Source: Candidatus Avimonas caecicola (lineage in GTDB: Bacteria > Bacillota > Clostridia > Oscillospirales > Acutalibacteraceae). From it: a stretch of DNA of 46,259 nt. Each line of letters opens with the position of its first letter. Position 1 is the stretch's first letter. The position numbers were made by a program, and so were the translations under genes. Where the stretch lies: assembly GCA_904419875.1 (NCBI GenBank), contig CAJFTG010000015.1, positions 1-46,259 of the forward strand. Reading direction: 5' to 3'. Below the pieces are notes generated by a model. That model searched no databases, was not told the DNA's origin, and worked only from the letters and a program-made list of their open reading frames with translations. Shown in pieces: positions 1 through 8,845 of this stretch.

Positions 1-187
1 GATGGTGGGGCGGACCTGCCGCGCGCTGATCGAAACGGCGGCGGACGGGTACCTGGAGGCGCGGCTCCCCGAAAACCTGGTGGTGCGGGTGGAGGGAGAC
101 CCTTCGCTGGTCGGCCGCCGGGCGGTGGTGGAGATCACCGCCGCCCGCAGCTGGATTCTGCTCGGGCGGATAGCGCAGCTCCTCTGA
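1..187 (+). CDS. miaB: MiaB C-terminal TRAM domain (5' truncated by window edge)
   Basis: This is the last ~61 residues of a protein whose start lies outside the window; the frame is already open at base 2 and stops with TGA at 185-187. The residues look like a TRAM domain: a beta-rich stretch with LPENLVVRVEG and ending in the strand WILLGRI. TRAM is the RNA-binding tail of MiaB, the radical-SAM enzyme that adds a methylthio group to i6A37 of tRNAs. The catalytic part is not visible, so the call rests on the TRAM-like tail and on context: miaB, a YlbF/YmcA gene, mutS, mutL and miaA is a familiar Clostridia order, and MiaA in the same block makes the MiaB substrate. Another TRAM protein such as RimO or a TrmA-type methyltransferase is less likely. 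Confidence 0.7.
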   Translation, partial: MVGRTCRALIETAADGYLEARLPENLVVRVEGDPSLVGRRAVVEITAARSWILLGRIAQLL

Positions 188-230
188 GGGCGGCCCCCGG
201 CTACAAATCTGACAGAAAGCAGGAACGAAA

Positions 231-641
231 ATGGAAAAGGATACCATCATTGAAATGGCGCGCGCCATCGGGCGGGCGCTGCAGAACGACGACCGGTTCG
301 TCCGCACCCAGCTGGCGCAGAACGCCGCCGACGAGGACCCGGAGCTGCAGGACCTGATTGGTCAGTTCAACCTCAAGCGCATCGCCCTCAACCAGGAGAA
401 CACCCGTGAGGAGAAGGACGGCGAGAAGATTCGGAAGCTGGATGAGGAAATCCGGGAGGTGTACGCCCGCCTGATGGCCAACGAGCATATGCAGGCGTAT
501 CAGGCGGCCAAGCAGGAGCTGGATCAGCTGGTCAACGGCGTGGCCACCATCGTCACCCTGTCGGCGCAGGGGCAGAACCCCGACGATCTTCAGGAATCCG
601 GCTGCGGGGGCGACTGCTCCGGCTGCGCGGGCTGCCGCTGA
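231..641 (+). CDS. YlbF/YmcA family protein with cysteine-rich tail
   Basis: A 136-residue, mostly helical and charged protein of the YlbF/YmcA (RicF/RicA) family. In Bacillus these proteins form a complex with YaaT that supports mRNA processing by RNase Y and affects sporulation and competence. The first ~115 residues would form the helical bundle (LIGQFNLKRIALNQENTREE, then MANEHMQAYQAAKQEL). The last ~15 residues hold four cysteines in the pattern CGGDCSGCAGC, which fits a metal or Fe-S ligand cluster; Fe-S clusters are reported for the Bacillus Ric complex. The ATG start has an AGCAGGA-type ribosome site about 7 bases upstream. It sits 43 bases after the miaB stop and before mutS. Whether it is the YlbF or YmcA equivalent cannot be decided from sequence alone. 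Confidence 0.8.
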   Translation: MEKDTIIEMARAIGRALQNDDRFVRTQLAQNAADEDPELQDLIGQFNLKRIALNQENTREEKDGEKIRKLDEEIREVYARLMANEHMQAYQAAKQELDQLVNGVATIVTLSAQGQNPDDLQESGCGGDCSGCAGCR

Positions 642-710
642 GGAGAAGCCGGGAAAAGCCGAGAAATAACGGGAGAAGTCGGGACAAGTCGGAAGAAGTC
701 GGGAGATTGA
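641..710. repeat. 10-bp tandem array, about seven units
   Basis: Seven consecutive 10-base units resembling GGGAGAAGTC fill most of the space between the YlbF-family gene and mutS, with substitutions between units. It is non-coding and leaves the mutS ribosome site (AAAGGG near 739-744) outside. Confidence 0.65.
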
Positions 711-752
711 ACGGCGGGGGAGTCCCCGCTGCCGGTGGAAAGGGCGATTGGC

Positions 753-3371
753 ATGGCGGAACTGACGCCGATGATGAAGCAGTATTTCGAAATCAAGGAG
801 CAGCATGAGGACTGCATCCTCTTTTTCCGTCTCGGTGATTTTTACGAGATGTTTTATGACGACGCCAAGCTCGCGTCTCAGGAGCTGGAGCTGACCCTCA
901 CCGGGCGGGACTGCGGACAGGAGGAGCGGGCGCCGATGTGCGGCGTGCCCTTCCATTCCTGCGAAAGCTATATCGCCCGGCTGGTCGCCCGGGGATACAA
1001 GGTCGCCATCTGCGAGCAGGTGGAGGACCCCGCGACCGCCCAGGGGCTGGTCAAGCGGGATGTGATCCGGGTCATCACGCCGGGAACCGTGATCGAGGGC
1101 AGTATGCTGGACGAGGGGAAGAACAACTACCTCTGCGTGCTATTCCTGTGCGACGGCGCGGCGGACGCCGGCCTGTGCTTCACCGACTGCTCCACCGGCG
1201 AAATCCATCTTACCCGCATTGCGGGGGAGGATGTGGCCCTGCGGGTGACCAACGAGCTGGGCCGCTTTTCCCCCAGCGAAATCCTGCTCAACGACGCCGC
1301 CCAGCGGGAGGAGACCATCGCCGCCTTCCTGGCGGAACGGCTGGGGGTTAAGCCCCAGCTTGGGGCGGCGGAGGGCTTCGACTACAATAAGGCGGTGGAG
1401 CGGATCCTCGCCCATTTTCATAAGGGTTCCCTGGAGGCGCTGGGGCTGGAGGGGATGTTTTCCGCCGTGCGGGCGCTGGGGGAAACGCTGTTTTATCTCG
1501 ATTCCACCCAGATGACCGGGCTGGAGCGGGTGAACAACCTGGATTTGTATTCCGATGTACAGTTCATGCAGCTTGACCTCACCGCCCGCCGGAACCTCGA
1601 GCTGCTGGAGACCCTGCGGAACAAGGAAAAGCGGGGAACGCTGCTCTGGGTGCTGGACCATACCCGCACCGCGATGGGCAAGCGGCTGATCCGCAGCTGG
1701 ATCGAGCAGCCGCTGATCAACCCGGCCCAGATCCTCCGCCGCCTCAATGCGGTGGACGAGCTGGTAAGCGACCCGATGCTGCGGGGGGATCTGATCGAGT
1801 ACCTGCGGGATATTTACGACCTGGAGCGGATCATGACCCGGGTCGTTTACGGCAGCGCCAACGGGCGGGAGCTGCGCTCCCTCTCCCAGACCATCCGCCG
1901 GATGGATCCCATCCGGGAGCGGATGGCGGGGGTGAAGGCCGCCCTCCTTTGCGAGACGCGGGATGAAATCGATCCCTTAAGCGACGTGTACGGCCTGATC
2001 GAAAGCGCCATCGTGGAGGACCCGCCCTTTTCCGTGCGGGAGGGCGGCGTCATCCGGGAGGGCTTCCATGCCGAGGTGGACGAGCTCCGCTTTGAGATGT
2101 CGGACGGCAAGGGCATCATCGCCCGCATCGAGGCGCGGGAGAAGGAGCGCACCGGTATCAAGGGGCTGAAGGTCGGCTATAACCGGGTGTTCGGCTATTA
2201 CATAGAGGTTTCCAAGTCCTATACCGGCGAGGTGCCGGAAACCTATATCCGCAAGCAGACCCTCGCCAACGCCGAGCGGTACATTACCCAGGAACTCAAG
2301 GACCTGGAGGCGCGGGTGCTGGGGGCGAAGGACCGGGTGGTCGCCCTGGAATACCAGTTGTTCAACGAGGTGCGCCTCCAGGTGGCCGGGGAGCTTCACC
2401 GGATACAGGCCACCGCGCAGGCGATCGCCCGGCTGGACGTGCTCTGCTCCTTTGCCGAGACCGCCCAGCGCAACAAATACACCCGCCCCCTGATCGATCT
2501 GAAGGGGGAGATCCGGATTAAAAACGGCCGCCATCCCGTGGTGGAGGCGATTCAGGACGCCCCCTTCGTCCCGAACGACACGCTGCTGGACGGCCATGAG
2601 AACCGGGTGGCGCTGATCACCGGCCCGAACATGGCCGGCAAGTCCACCTTTATGCGGCAGACCGCGCTGATCGTGCTCATGGCACAGATCGGCTCCTTTG
2701 TCCCGGCGGACGACGCGACTGTGGGGCTGGTGGACAGCATCTTCACCCGGGTCGGCGCATCGGACGACCTGGCCTCCGGCCAGTCCACCTTTATGGTGGA
2801 GATGAACGAGGTGGCCTCCATCCTGAAAAACGCGACGGCAAAAAGCCTGATCGTATTCGACGAGATCGGCCGCGGCACCTCCACCTTCGACGGGATGAGC
2901 ATTGCCCGCGCGGTGCTGGAATACGTGGTGAAAAAGGTGGGGGCCAAGGCCCTTTTCGCCACCCATTACCACGAGCTGACGGGGATGGAAAACGAGATTG
3001 ACGGCGTGAAAAATTACAACATCGCCGTCAAAAAGCGGGGGGACGACATCACCTTCCTGCGCCGGATTGTCCGCGGCCCGGCGGACGACAGCTACGGCAT
3101 CGAGGTGGCCAAGCTCGCCGGCATCCCCGAGGCGGTGGTTTCCCGGGCGAAGGAGATCCTGCGCGGCATCGAGAGCGGCGAGCTGGAAACGGGCGGCCGG
3201 GGAGAACCGGCCGGGGAGCGCTTCGAAAGCGAGAACGGGCAGCTTTCCCTGCTGCCGGCCGGGGACAGCGAGGTGGTCCGGCGGCTCAAGGAGCTGGACG
3301 TGAACACCCTCACCCCGATCGAAGCGATGCAGACCCTTTATGAGCTGACCAAGCTGGCGAACACCTATTGA
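753..3371 (+). CDS. mutS: DNA mismatch repair protein MutS
   Basis: MutS scans DNA for mismatches, clamps on with ATP and recruits MutL. The 872-residue product has all expected parts: the mismatch-reading N-terminal domain with GDFYEMFYDDA near residue 32-42 (the Phe-x-Glu wedge), connector, lever and clamp domains, and a C-terminal ABC-type ATPase with Walker A GPNMAGKST near residue 624 and DEIGRGTSTFDG downstream. Near residue 830 is QLSLL, a good match to beta-clamp-binding motifs in Gram-positive MutS. A GTG six codons upstream (735) is possible, but the ATG at 753 gives the canonical N-terminus MAELTPMMKQY and has AAAGGG eight bases upstream. It precedes mutL, separated only by a small membrane protein gene. 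Confidence 0.97.
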   Translation: MAELTPMMKQYFEIKEQHEDCILFFRLGDFYEMFYDDAKLASQELELTLTGRDCGQEERAPMCGVPFHSCESYIARLVARGYKVAICEQVEDPATAQGLVKRDVIRVITPGTVIEGSMLDEGKNNYLCVLFLCDGAADAGLCFTDCSTGEIHLTRIAGEDVALRVTNELGRFSPSEILLNDAAQREETIAAFLAERLGVKPQLGAAEGFDYNKAVERILAHFHKGSLEALGLEGMFSAVRALGETLFYLDSTQMTGLERVNNLDLYSDVQFMQLDLTARRNLELLETLRNKEKRGTLLWVLDHTRTAMGKRLIRSWIEQPLINPAQILRRLNAVDELVSDPMLRGDLIEYLRDIYDLERIMTRVVYGSANGRELRSLSQTIRRMDPIRERMAGVKAALLCETRDEIDPLSDVYGLIESAIVEDPPFSVREGGVIREGFHAEVDELRFEMSDGKGIIARIEAREKERTGIKGLKVGYNRVFGYYIEVSKSYTGEVPETYIRKQTLANAERYITQELKDLEARVLGAKDRVVALEYQLFNEVRLQVAGELHRIQATAQAIARLDVLCSFAETAQRNKYTRPLIDLKGEIRIKNGRHPVVEAIQDAPFVPNDTLLDGHENRVALITGPNMAGKSTFMRQTALIVLMAQIGSFVPADDATVGLVDSIFTRVGASDDLASGQSTFMVEMNEVASILKNATAKSLIVFDEIGRGTSTFDGMSIARAVLEYVVKKVGAKALFATHYHELTGMENEIDGVKNYNIAVKKRGDDITFLRRIVRGPADDSYGIEVAKLAGIPEAVVSRAKEILRGIESGELETGGRGEPAGERFESENGQLSLLPAGDSEVVRRLKELDVNTLTPIEAMQTLYELTKLANTY

Positions 3372-3429
3372 CCCCGCGGGAAAAACGCCGCCGGTCCCCC
3401 GGCGCGGCGATAGAGGAAGGAAGAGGCAT

Positions 3430-3621
3430 ATGCGTACAAGCACGGCGATCCTGACGGCTCTGCTGACTTTTCTGGGCGGCATCCTCCTCGGCTTTCTGCT
3501 GGCGCCCGTCCGGCGCGGGATCGGCAACAACTGCGGGAACCACACCCACGTCCATTACCATGGGAAAGAGGACGCCGGCGGCGTTCCGGCACAGGAGGAC
3601 GGCGAGGCGGTTCCCTTCTGA
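3430..3621 (+). CDS. Small single-pass membrane protein, unknown function
   Basis: A 63-residue ORF between mutS and mutL. Residues 5-26 form one hydrophobic helix (ILTALLTFLGGILLGFLLAP), followed by a basic patch (VRRG) and a short polar tail with a histidine cluster HTHVHYHGKED. A strong ribosome site (AGGAAGGAAGAGG) sits directly before the ATG, which favours a real gene. The topology suggests a short N-out/C-in protein. The His/Asp/Glu-rich tail could bind metal, but that is a guess. I do not recognise a family. Confidence 0.55.
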   Translation: MRTSTAILTALLTFLGGILLGFLLAPVRRGIGNNCGNHTHVHYHGKEDAGGVPAQEDGEAVPF

Positions 3622-3660
3622 TTCGGAGAAGGGACGCCGGGGACGGAAGGGAGGCGCGCG

Positions 3661-5736
3661 ATGGCCAGAATACATGTGCTGGACAAACATACAGCCGAAT
3701 TGATCGCCGCGGGAGAGGTGGTGGAACGTCCCTCCTCGGTGGTGAAGGAGCTGATGGAAAACGCGATCGACGCGGGGGCGAGCACCGTCACCGTGGACAT
3801 TCGCAACGGCGGCGTTAAAAGCCTGTCGGTCGCCGACAACGGCTGCGGCATCGCCCGGGAGGACGTGCCGGTTGCTTTCCTGCGCCACGCGACCAGCAAG
3901 GTGCGCGCCGAAAGCGATCTGGAGGCGATCGGGACCCTCGGCTTCCGCGGCGAGGCGCTGGCCTCCATCTCGGCGGTGGCCAGGGTGGAGCTGCTCACCC
4001 GCACCGCGGAGGAGACGGCCGGCACCCGCTACCGGATCGAGGGCGGGGAAGAAATCCTTTGTGAGGAGGTCGGCTGCCCCCAGGGTACGACAATACTCGT
4101 GCGGGACCTGTTTTATAATGTCCCCGCGCGGATGAAATTTCTCAAAAAGGACGTGAGCGAGTCGAATTCGGTGGCCGGCGTGGTGGACCGCGTCGCGCTG
4201 TCCCATCCGGAGGTGTCGGTGCGTTTCCTCCGGGACGGGAAGGAGGAGCTGCTCACCCCCGGCGACGGGAAGCTGCTCAGCTGCATCTACACCGTGTTCG
4301 GCCGGGACTTCGCCGCCGGGATGACGCCGCTGGAGTATACGCTGGGCGGCGTGCATGTGCACGGCTACGTTTGCAAGCCTACCTGCGGGCGGGCCAACCG
4401 CACCATGCAGCATTTCTTCATCAACGGCCGGTATGTCAAGACGCGCACGGCCATGGCCGCGCTGGAGGAAGCGTACAAAGGCTCCATGATGGTGGGGAAA
4501 TTCCCCTCCTGCGTGCTGCATATCGACCTGCCGCTCGAAGCGGTGGACGTCAACGTCCATCCGGCCAAGATCGAGGTCCGCTTTGTCAACGAACGGCCGT
4601 TGTTCGATGCGGTGTATCACGGGACAAAGTCCGCCCTGCAGGCGGCCGCGCCGGCGGCGTCCATGACGCTGCCGGTCAGAACGCCGCCGGTTTCGGCTCC
4701 CGGCGGGGGAGGACGGGCCGTCCCGGAGCAGACACGGCTGTACGGCGCCCCGCCGACCGCTCATGCGGCGGTGGAACAGGCCGCCCGGCGGGAAATGCCG
4801 GACCTTCCGGTTCCCTCTGCTCCCCCCGCTTCCTCTCCTTCCTCCCCTGCTTCCCCTCCGGACGAGTCTCAGGACCCTCTTTCCCAAAGAGGGAACGCCC
4901 CGGCGGGATTCGGCGGCGCATCCGGGCGGACGGCCCTGCGCTCCCCGGCTTCCGGCGGCGGGCTTTCTTTCCGCGACGGCGGCGGCTCCACCTACGGGCG
5001 GCCGCTGATCGTGCCGGACATCGTGCGCACCGAAGGGGAGGGCCCGGCCTCGCGCGCGCCGTCCCCGCTGTCGGCGATGGAGCGCTTCCTGGACGAGGAA
5101 CCGCCGGCGGGCGCCCCCGTCCCCTCCCGGCCGCCGGAGGCGCCGGCCGCGCCGCCTGCGGAAGAGGAACCGGCGGTCCGCTGCCTGGGGGAGGCGTTCG
5201 CCACCTACATCCTTGCCCAGCGCGGGGACGCGCTGTATTTCATTGACAAGCACGCCGCCCATGAGCGGATACTTTACGACCGGCTGAAGGCCGCCGAGCG
5301 CGCGGACGCCCAGCTCCTGCTGGAGCCGGTGGCGGTTTCCCTCAGCCGGGAGGAGTACGCCGCCCTGCTCCCCGAGCTTGACACCCTGGCGAAGGCGGGC
5401 TTTGAGGCGGAGGATTTCGGCGGGCACAGCGTCCTGGTGCGCACGGTGCCCATGCTGCTCACCGGCGGGGATGTTGCCGCCCTGATTCAGGAGATTGCAG
5501 GCGGCCTGGCCTCCGGCCGGCGGGAAATCACCACCGACAAGCTGGACTGGATTTATCATTCCTCCGCCTGCCGCGCCGCGGTCAAGGCCGGGGATTTCAC
5601 CTCGCCGGAGGAGCGGCAGGCGGTCGCGGAGCGGATTCTGCTCTCCGACGATATACGCACCTGTCCGCACGGCCGCCCCGTCTGCTTTGAACTGACCCGG
5701 CGGGAGCTGGAAAAGCAGTTCGGCCGGGCAAAGTAG
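3661..5736 (+). CDS. mutL: DNA mismatch repair endonuclease MutL
   Basis: MutL couples MutS mismatch recognition to strand removal; in bacteria lacking MutH it nicks DNA itself. The 691-residue product starts with a GHKL ATPase: catalytic Glu33 in ELMENAIDAG, DNGCGI near residue 60 and GFRGEAL near 95. Residues ~335-505 are a Pro/Ser/Ala-rich linker. The C-terminal dimerisation/endonuclease domain has DKHAAHERILYD near residue 529, ACRAAVKAGD near 640 and CPHGRP near 668. This matches the metal-binding set DQHAxxExxxxE, ACxxAxKAGD and CPHGRP of endonuclease MutLs, with Lys for Gln and a final Asp for Glu. It is longer than Bacillus MutL, mainly because of the linker. Confidence 0.96.
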   Translation: MARIHVLDKHTAELIAAGEVVERPSSVVKELMENAIDAGASTVTVDIRNGGVKSLSVADNGCGIAREDVPVAFLRHATSKVRAESDLEAIGTLGFRGEALASISAVARVELLTRTAEETAGTRYRIEGGEEILCEEVGCPQGTTILVRDLFYNVPARMKFLKKDVSESNSVAGVVDRVALSHPEVSVRFLRDGKEELLTPGDGKLLSCIYTVFGRDFAAGMTPLEYTLGGVHVHGYVCKPTCGRANRTMQHFFINGRYVKTRTAMAALEEAYKGSMMVGKFPSCVLHIDLPLEAVDVNVHPAKIEVRFVNERPLFDAVYHGTKSALQAAAPAASMTLPVRTPPVSAPGGGGRAVPEQTRLYGAPPTAHAAVEQAARREMPDLPVPSAPPASSPSSPASPPDESQDPLSQRGNAPAGFGGASGRTALRSPASGGGLSFRDGGGSTYGRPLIVPDIVRTEGEGPASRAPSPLSAMERFLDEEPPAGAPVPSRPPEAPAAPPAEEEPAVRCLGEAFATYILAQRGDALYFIDKHAAHERILYDRLKAAERADAQLLLEPVAVSLSREEYAALLPELDTLAKAGFEAEDFGGHSVLVRTVPMLLTGGDVAALIQEIAGGLASGRREITTDKLDWIYHSSACRAAVKAGDFTSPEERQAVAERILLSDDIRTCPHGRPVCFELTRRELEKQFGRAK

Positions 5737-5788
5737 ACGACGCCCCGAAGGCGCCCGGCCGTTTCGGCCGGCCAAAGGAGACTGCCCT

Positions 5789-6736
5789 ATGCCTGAAAGC
5801 AAGCCCCTCCTGCCGGTGATCGCCGGCCCCACTGCCTCCGGCAAGACCGGGCTGGCGGTGGAGCTGGCGCTGCGCCTGAACGGCGAGGTGGTTTCCGCCG
5901 ACTCCATGCAGGTGTATGCCGGCCTGCAGATCGGCACCGCCCGGCCGACGCCTGCGGAGATGCGCGGGGTGCCCCATCATCTGGTGGGGTTCCTCCCGCT
6001 GACGGAGAAGTACAGCGTGGCGCGGTACGCGGAGGATGCCCGCCGGGCGATGGCGGACATCCGCGCCCGGGGACGGCTGCCCATCCTCTGCGGAGGGACC
6101 GGGCTGTATGTCGACGCGGTGGCGGACAACCTCCGGTTCGCCGGGCGGGGGGAGGACCCCGTCCTGCGGGAGAAGTTGTCCCGCCGGGCGGATGAGGAGG
6201 GGACGGAGGCGCTGCTGGAGGAGCTGCGGGCGGTGGACCCGGAAACGGCGCGGCGGCTTCATCCCTCCAACCGGGGCCGGATTGTCCGCGCGCTGGAGCT
6301 GTACCGCACCACGGGGATGACCATGAGCGAGCAGCTCCGCTTTTCCCGCGGCGTTCCCCCTCCCTTTGAGGCGCGGGTGGTCGTGCTGGACAGCCGGGAC
6401 CGCGCCTTCCTGTACGACCGGATCAACCGCCGGGTGGACGGGATGCTGGCCGCCGGCCTGCTGGAGGAGGCGGAGCGGGCGCTTTCCGCACCCACCGCGC
6501 CCACGGCCCTGCAGGCGATCGGCTACAAGGAACTGGCGCCGTATTTTGCCGGCGGGCTTTCCCTGGCGGAGGCGGTGGAAAACCTGAAACGCTCCACCCG
6601 GCGGTACGCCAAGCGGCAGCTGACCTGGTTCCGCCGCCGAAAGGACGCCCGCTTTTTGTATATCGACGATTACGACGGCCTTCCGGCGCTGGCCGACGCC
6701 GCACAGGCGGCCTTGGCCGCCCCGCCGCCGGCCTGA
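5789..6736 (+). CDS. miaA: tRNA dimethylallyltransferase MiaA
   Basis: MiaA transfers a dimethylallyl group to N6 of A37 in tRNAs reading UNN codons; MiaB then methylthiolates it. The 315-residue protein has the P-loop GPTASGKT at residues 13-20, the conserved DSMQVYAGLQIGTA at about 37-50 and the later CGGTGLYVDA block, all typical. The ATG has AAAGGAG nine bases upstream. A GC-rich inverted repeat (CGGCCGtttCGGCCG, about 5757-5772) lies just before the gene but has no T-tract, so it is probably not a terminator. Length is normal for the family. Confidence 0.96.
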   Translation: MPESKPLLPVIAGPTASGKTGLAVELALRLNGEVVSADSMQVYAGLQIGTARPTPAEMRGVPHHLVGFLPLTEKYSVARYAEDARRAMADIRARGRLPILCGGTGLYVDAVADNLRFAGRGEDPVLREKLSRRADEEGTEALLEELRAVDPETARRLHPSNRGRIVRALELYRTTGMTMSEQLRFSRGVPPPFEARVVVLDSRDRAFLYDRINRRVDGMLAAGLLEEAERALSAPTAPTALQAIGYKELAPYFAGGLSLAEAVENLKRSTRRYAKRQLTWFRRRKDARFLYIDDYDGLPALADAAQAALAAPPPA

Positions 6737-6773
6737 AGCCGGCCCCCTTTTACGACGAGCAGGAGGAACGCCC

Positions 6774-7991
6774 ATGGAACCCTTTGTCAAACGCATTATC
6801 ACGGTCGTGATCTCCCTGTTCCTGATCGCCTATGTCGGCTATCAGGCGTATCAGGTGTTTTATAACCCGGTGAAGACCGAGACGGTCACCAGCTACAGCA
6901 TGTACGACACCATCGACGCCGAGGGCATTACCATCCGCAGCGAGACCAGGATCGCCGGCGAGGCGGACGGCTTCCTGTTTTACACGGTGGAGAACGGCAG
7001 CCGGGTGTCCAAGGGGGGCGTGATCGCTCAGGTGTTCCCCACCGAAGCGGACGCCCTCGCCCAGCGGGAGCTGGACGCGCTGAATCAGGAAATTGCTTCC
7101 CTGAAAGAAATCCAGCTCCAGGGCACGGCCAACAGGACGAACCTGGACGTGATCGACAAGCAGATCAGCCAGCTTGTGGGGCAGATCACGGAAGGGGTGA
7201 ACTCCCTGTCCCTTTCCGGCCTGTCGGACTGGCATTCCCGTCTGCTGGAGCTGCTGAACAAACGGCAGATTACGGTGGGGACGGTGGAAAATTTCGATAC
7301 CCGCCTGGCCGCGCTCAATCAGGAAAAAGCCTCGCTGGAAGGGTCGTTTTCCCAGGCGGTCTCCTCCGTGACCTCGCCGGAGGCCGGGTATTTTGTCAGC
7401 GAAATCGACGGCTTTGAGGAGACGCTCAAGGTAGACGACGCCCTGCTGCTCACGCCGGAACGGCTGACCGAGCTGATGGAGAGCACGCCTTCGGCCGATT
7501 CCGCCGGCTATGTGGGAAAGGTCGTGCGCAATTACGAATGGTATTTCGCCTGCCTCATTCCCGCGGAGTATGCGGCGTCCGTGCGCATGGAGATGACGCC
7601 GACCCTGCTGTTCCCCTTCGTCACCGATGAGCCGGTGTCCGCCACCGTAGTGGCCGCCAACCGGGACAAGGAGGGAAACACGGCGGTGGTTTTCGAGTGC
7701 GTCACCATGTCCAGCGCGCTTTCTTCCATGCGGGTGGAGCCGGTACAGATTCGGCTTCAGAAATACGAGGGGCTGCGGGTGCCCAGCAGCTGCATCATCA
7801 AAAACGAGGAAGGGGAATACGGCGTGTACGCGCTGGTGGGGGATACCTGCACCTTCCGCCGTGTGAATATTCTGCATTCCGAACCGGAATACGTTATCTG
7901 CGAGGAGACGGACAAGGACGGCTATCTCAAGCTTTATGACGACATCATCACCGAAGGGAAGGGACTGTACGATGGAAAGACCGTGCGATGA
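6774..7991 (+). CDS. HlyD-like membrane-anchored periplasmic-adaptor-type protein
   Basis: A 405-residue protein with one N-terminal membrane helix (about residues 8-27), then a biotinyl-lipoyl-like beta domain (ITIRSETRIAGEADGFLFY, VENGSRVSKGGVIAQVF), a helical hairpin (about 90-190, coiled-coil character, LDALNQEIASLKE) and a beta-rich C-terminal part. This is the HlyD/MacA/RND-adaptor fold. In Gram-positives such proteins are outward-facing and either work with exporters or have unclear envelope roles. No transporter subunit is adjacent. It ends 20 bases inside yggS, so the two are probably translationally coupled, and its neighbours are division genes. An envelope or septum role is inference only. 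Confidence 0.75.
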   Translation: MEPFVKRIITVVISLFLIAYVGYQAYQVFYNPVKTETVTSYSMYDTIDAEGITIRSETRIAGEADGFLFYTVENGSRVSKGGVIAQVFPTEADALAQRELDALNQEIASLKEIQLQGTANRTNLDVIDKQISQLVGQITEGVNSLSLSGLSDWHSRLLELLNKRQITVGTVENFDTRLAALNQEKASLEGSFSQAVSSVTSPEAGYFVSEIDGFEETLKVDDALLLTPERLTELMESTPSADSAGYVGKVVRNYEWYFACLIPAEYAASVRMEMTPTLLFPFVTDEPVSATVVAANRDKEGNTAVVFECVTMSSALSSMRVEPVQIRLQKYEGLRVPSSCIIKNEEGEYGVYALVGDTCTFRRVNILHSEPEYVICEETDKDGYLKLYDDIITEGKGLYDGKTVR

Positions 7992-8688
7992 CGTGCGCGA
8001 GAATTTAAAGCGGATTCGGGAGACCATGGCGCAGGCGGCGGTCGCCTCCGGCCGTCGGCCGGAGGACGTGCGGCTGCTGGGCGTGACCAAGACCGTGCCG
8101 CCCGACCGGATCAACGCCGCGCTGGAGGCGGGCGTTACGATGATCGGGGAGAACCGTGTGCAGGAGTTCCTGGAGAAACGGGACGCGCTCCGGCTGGAAG
8201 GGGCCGCCGTCCATCTGATCGGCCACCTGCAGACCAACAAGGTTTCCCGGATCGTCGGTCTGGTGGACATGATCGAATCCGTCGACAGCGTCCGTCTGGC
8301 GCGGGCGGTCTCGGACGCCTCGGTGAAACGGGGCCTGGTAACCGATGTGCTAGCGGAGGTAAATATTGGGAGAGAGGAAGCGAAATCCGGCGTTTTCGCA
8401 GAAAATCTGGACGAAATGCTGGAGGAAATCCGGCTTTTTCCCGGAATCCGGGTGCGCGGCCTGATGACGGTGCCGCCAATCCTGGAAACGGAGGGGGAAA
8501 AAAGGGCGGTTTTTTCGCAGATGTACAAACTGTTTATTGACATTAGGGGCAAAAACAAGGATAATGTTGTTATGGATACTCTGTCCATGGGGATGTCCGG
8601 GGATTACCGTGAGGCCATCCTTGAGGGCGCGACGCTCGTGCGGGTCGGTTCGGCCCTGTTCGGCCGTCGCGCGTATCCTGCGCGCTGA
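7972..8688 (+). CDS. yggS: YggS family PLP-homeostasis protein
   Basis: YggS/PROSC proteins bind pyridoxal 5'-phosphate and help keep vitamin B6 and amino-acid pools balanced. The 238-residue product has the PLP lysine in LLGVTKTVP (Lys40), then IGENRVQE, HLIGHLQTNK, and the late SMGMSGDYREAI that binds phosphate. The ATG at 7972 has AGGGAAGGGA just upstream and overlaps the previous gene by 20 bases; an in-frame ATG 36 bases upstream has no ribosome site. YggS next to sepF and ylmH is the classic ylm division-cluster order. The last ~350 bases are noticeably richer in A/T than the first half and contain a promoter-like sequence. Confidence 0.93.
   Translation: MERPCDDVRENLKRIRETMAQAAVASGRRPEDVRLLGVTKTVPPDRINAALEAGVTMIGENRVQEFLEKRDALRLEGAAVHLIGHLQTNKVSRIVGLVDMIESVDSVRLARAVSDASVKRGLVTDVLAEVNIGREEAKSGVFAENLDEMLEEIRLFPGIRVRGLMTVPPILETEGEKRAVFSQMYKLFIDIRGKNKDNVVMDTLSMGMSGDYREAILEGATLVRVGSALFGRRAYPAR
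8537..8565 (+). promoter_or_regulatory. Sigma-A-type promoter inside yggS, ahead of sepF
   Basis: TTGACA (8537-8542), a 17-base spacer and GATAAT (8560-8565). It lies in the 3' part of yggS and would give sepF-ylmH-divIVA a leader of about 275 bases, so these division genes could be expressed apart from the repair genes upstream. Confidence 0.5.
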
Positions 8689-8845
8689 CGGCTCAGGCCG
8701 CACGGCGTCTCTTTGTGCGTATAAGCCGGGAAGGGGAAGGAGACGGCCCCGCCCTTTCCGGAAAGCTCTGTCCGGATGGGCGGCGGTTTGTGAAGGCCGG
8801 CCTGCCAATGGGACGGGGATAAGGAAACCAAAAAGAAAGGACAGG

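Noticed and set aside
5757-5772. CGGCCGtttCGGCCG hairpin before miaA as a terminator
   Set aside because: No T-tract follows, and mutL and miaA are likely co-transcribed.
3310-5937. An 875-codon minus-strand ORF opposite mutL
   Set aside because: Antisense shadow of mutL with Arg/Gly/Pro-rich sequence and no recognisable domain.
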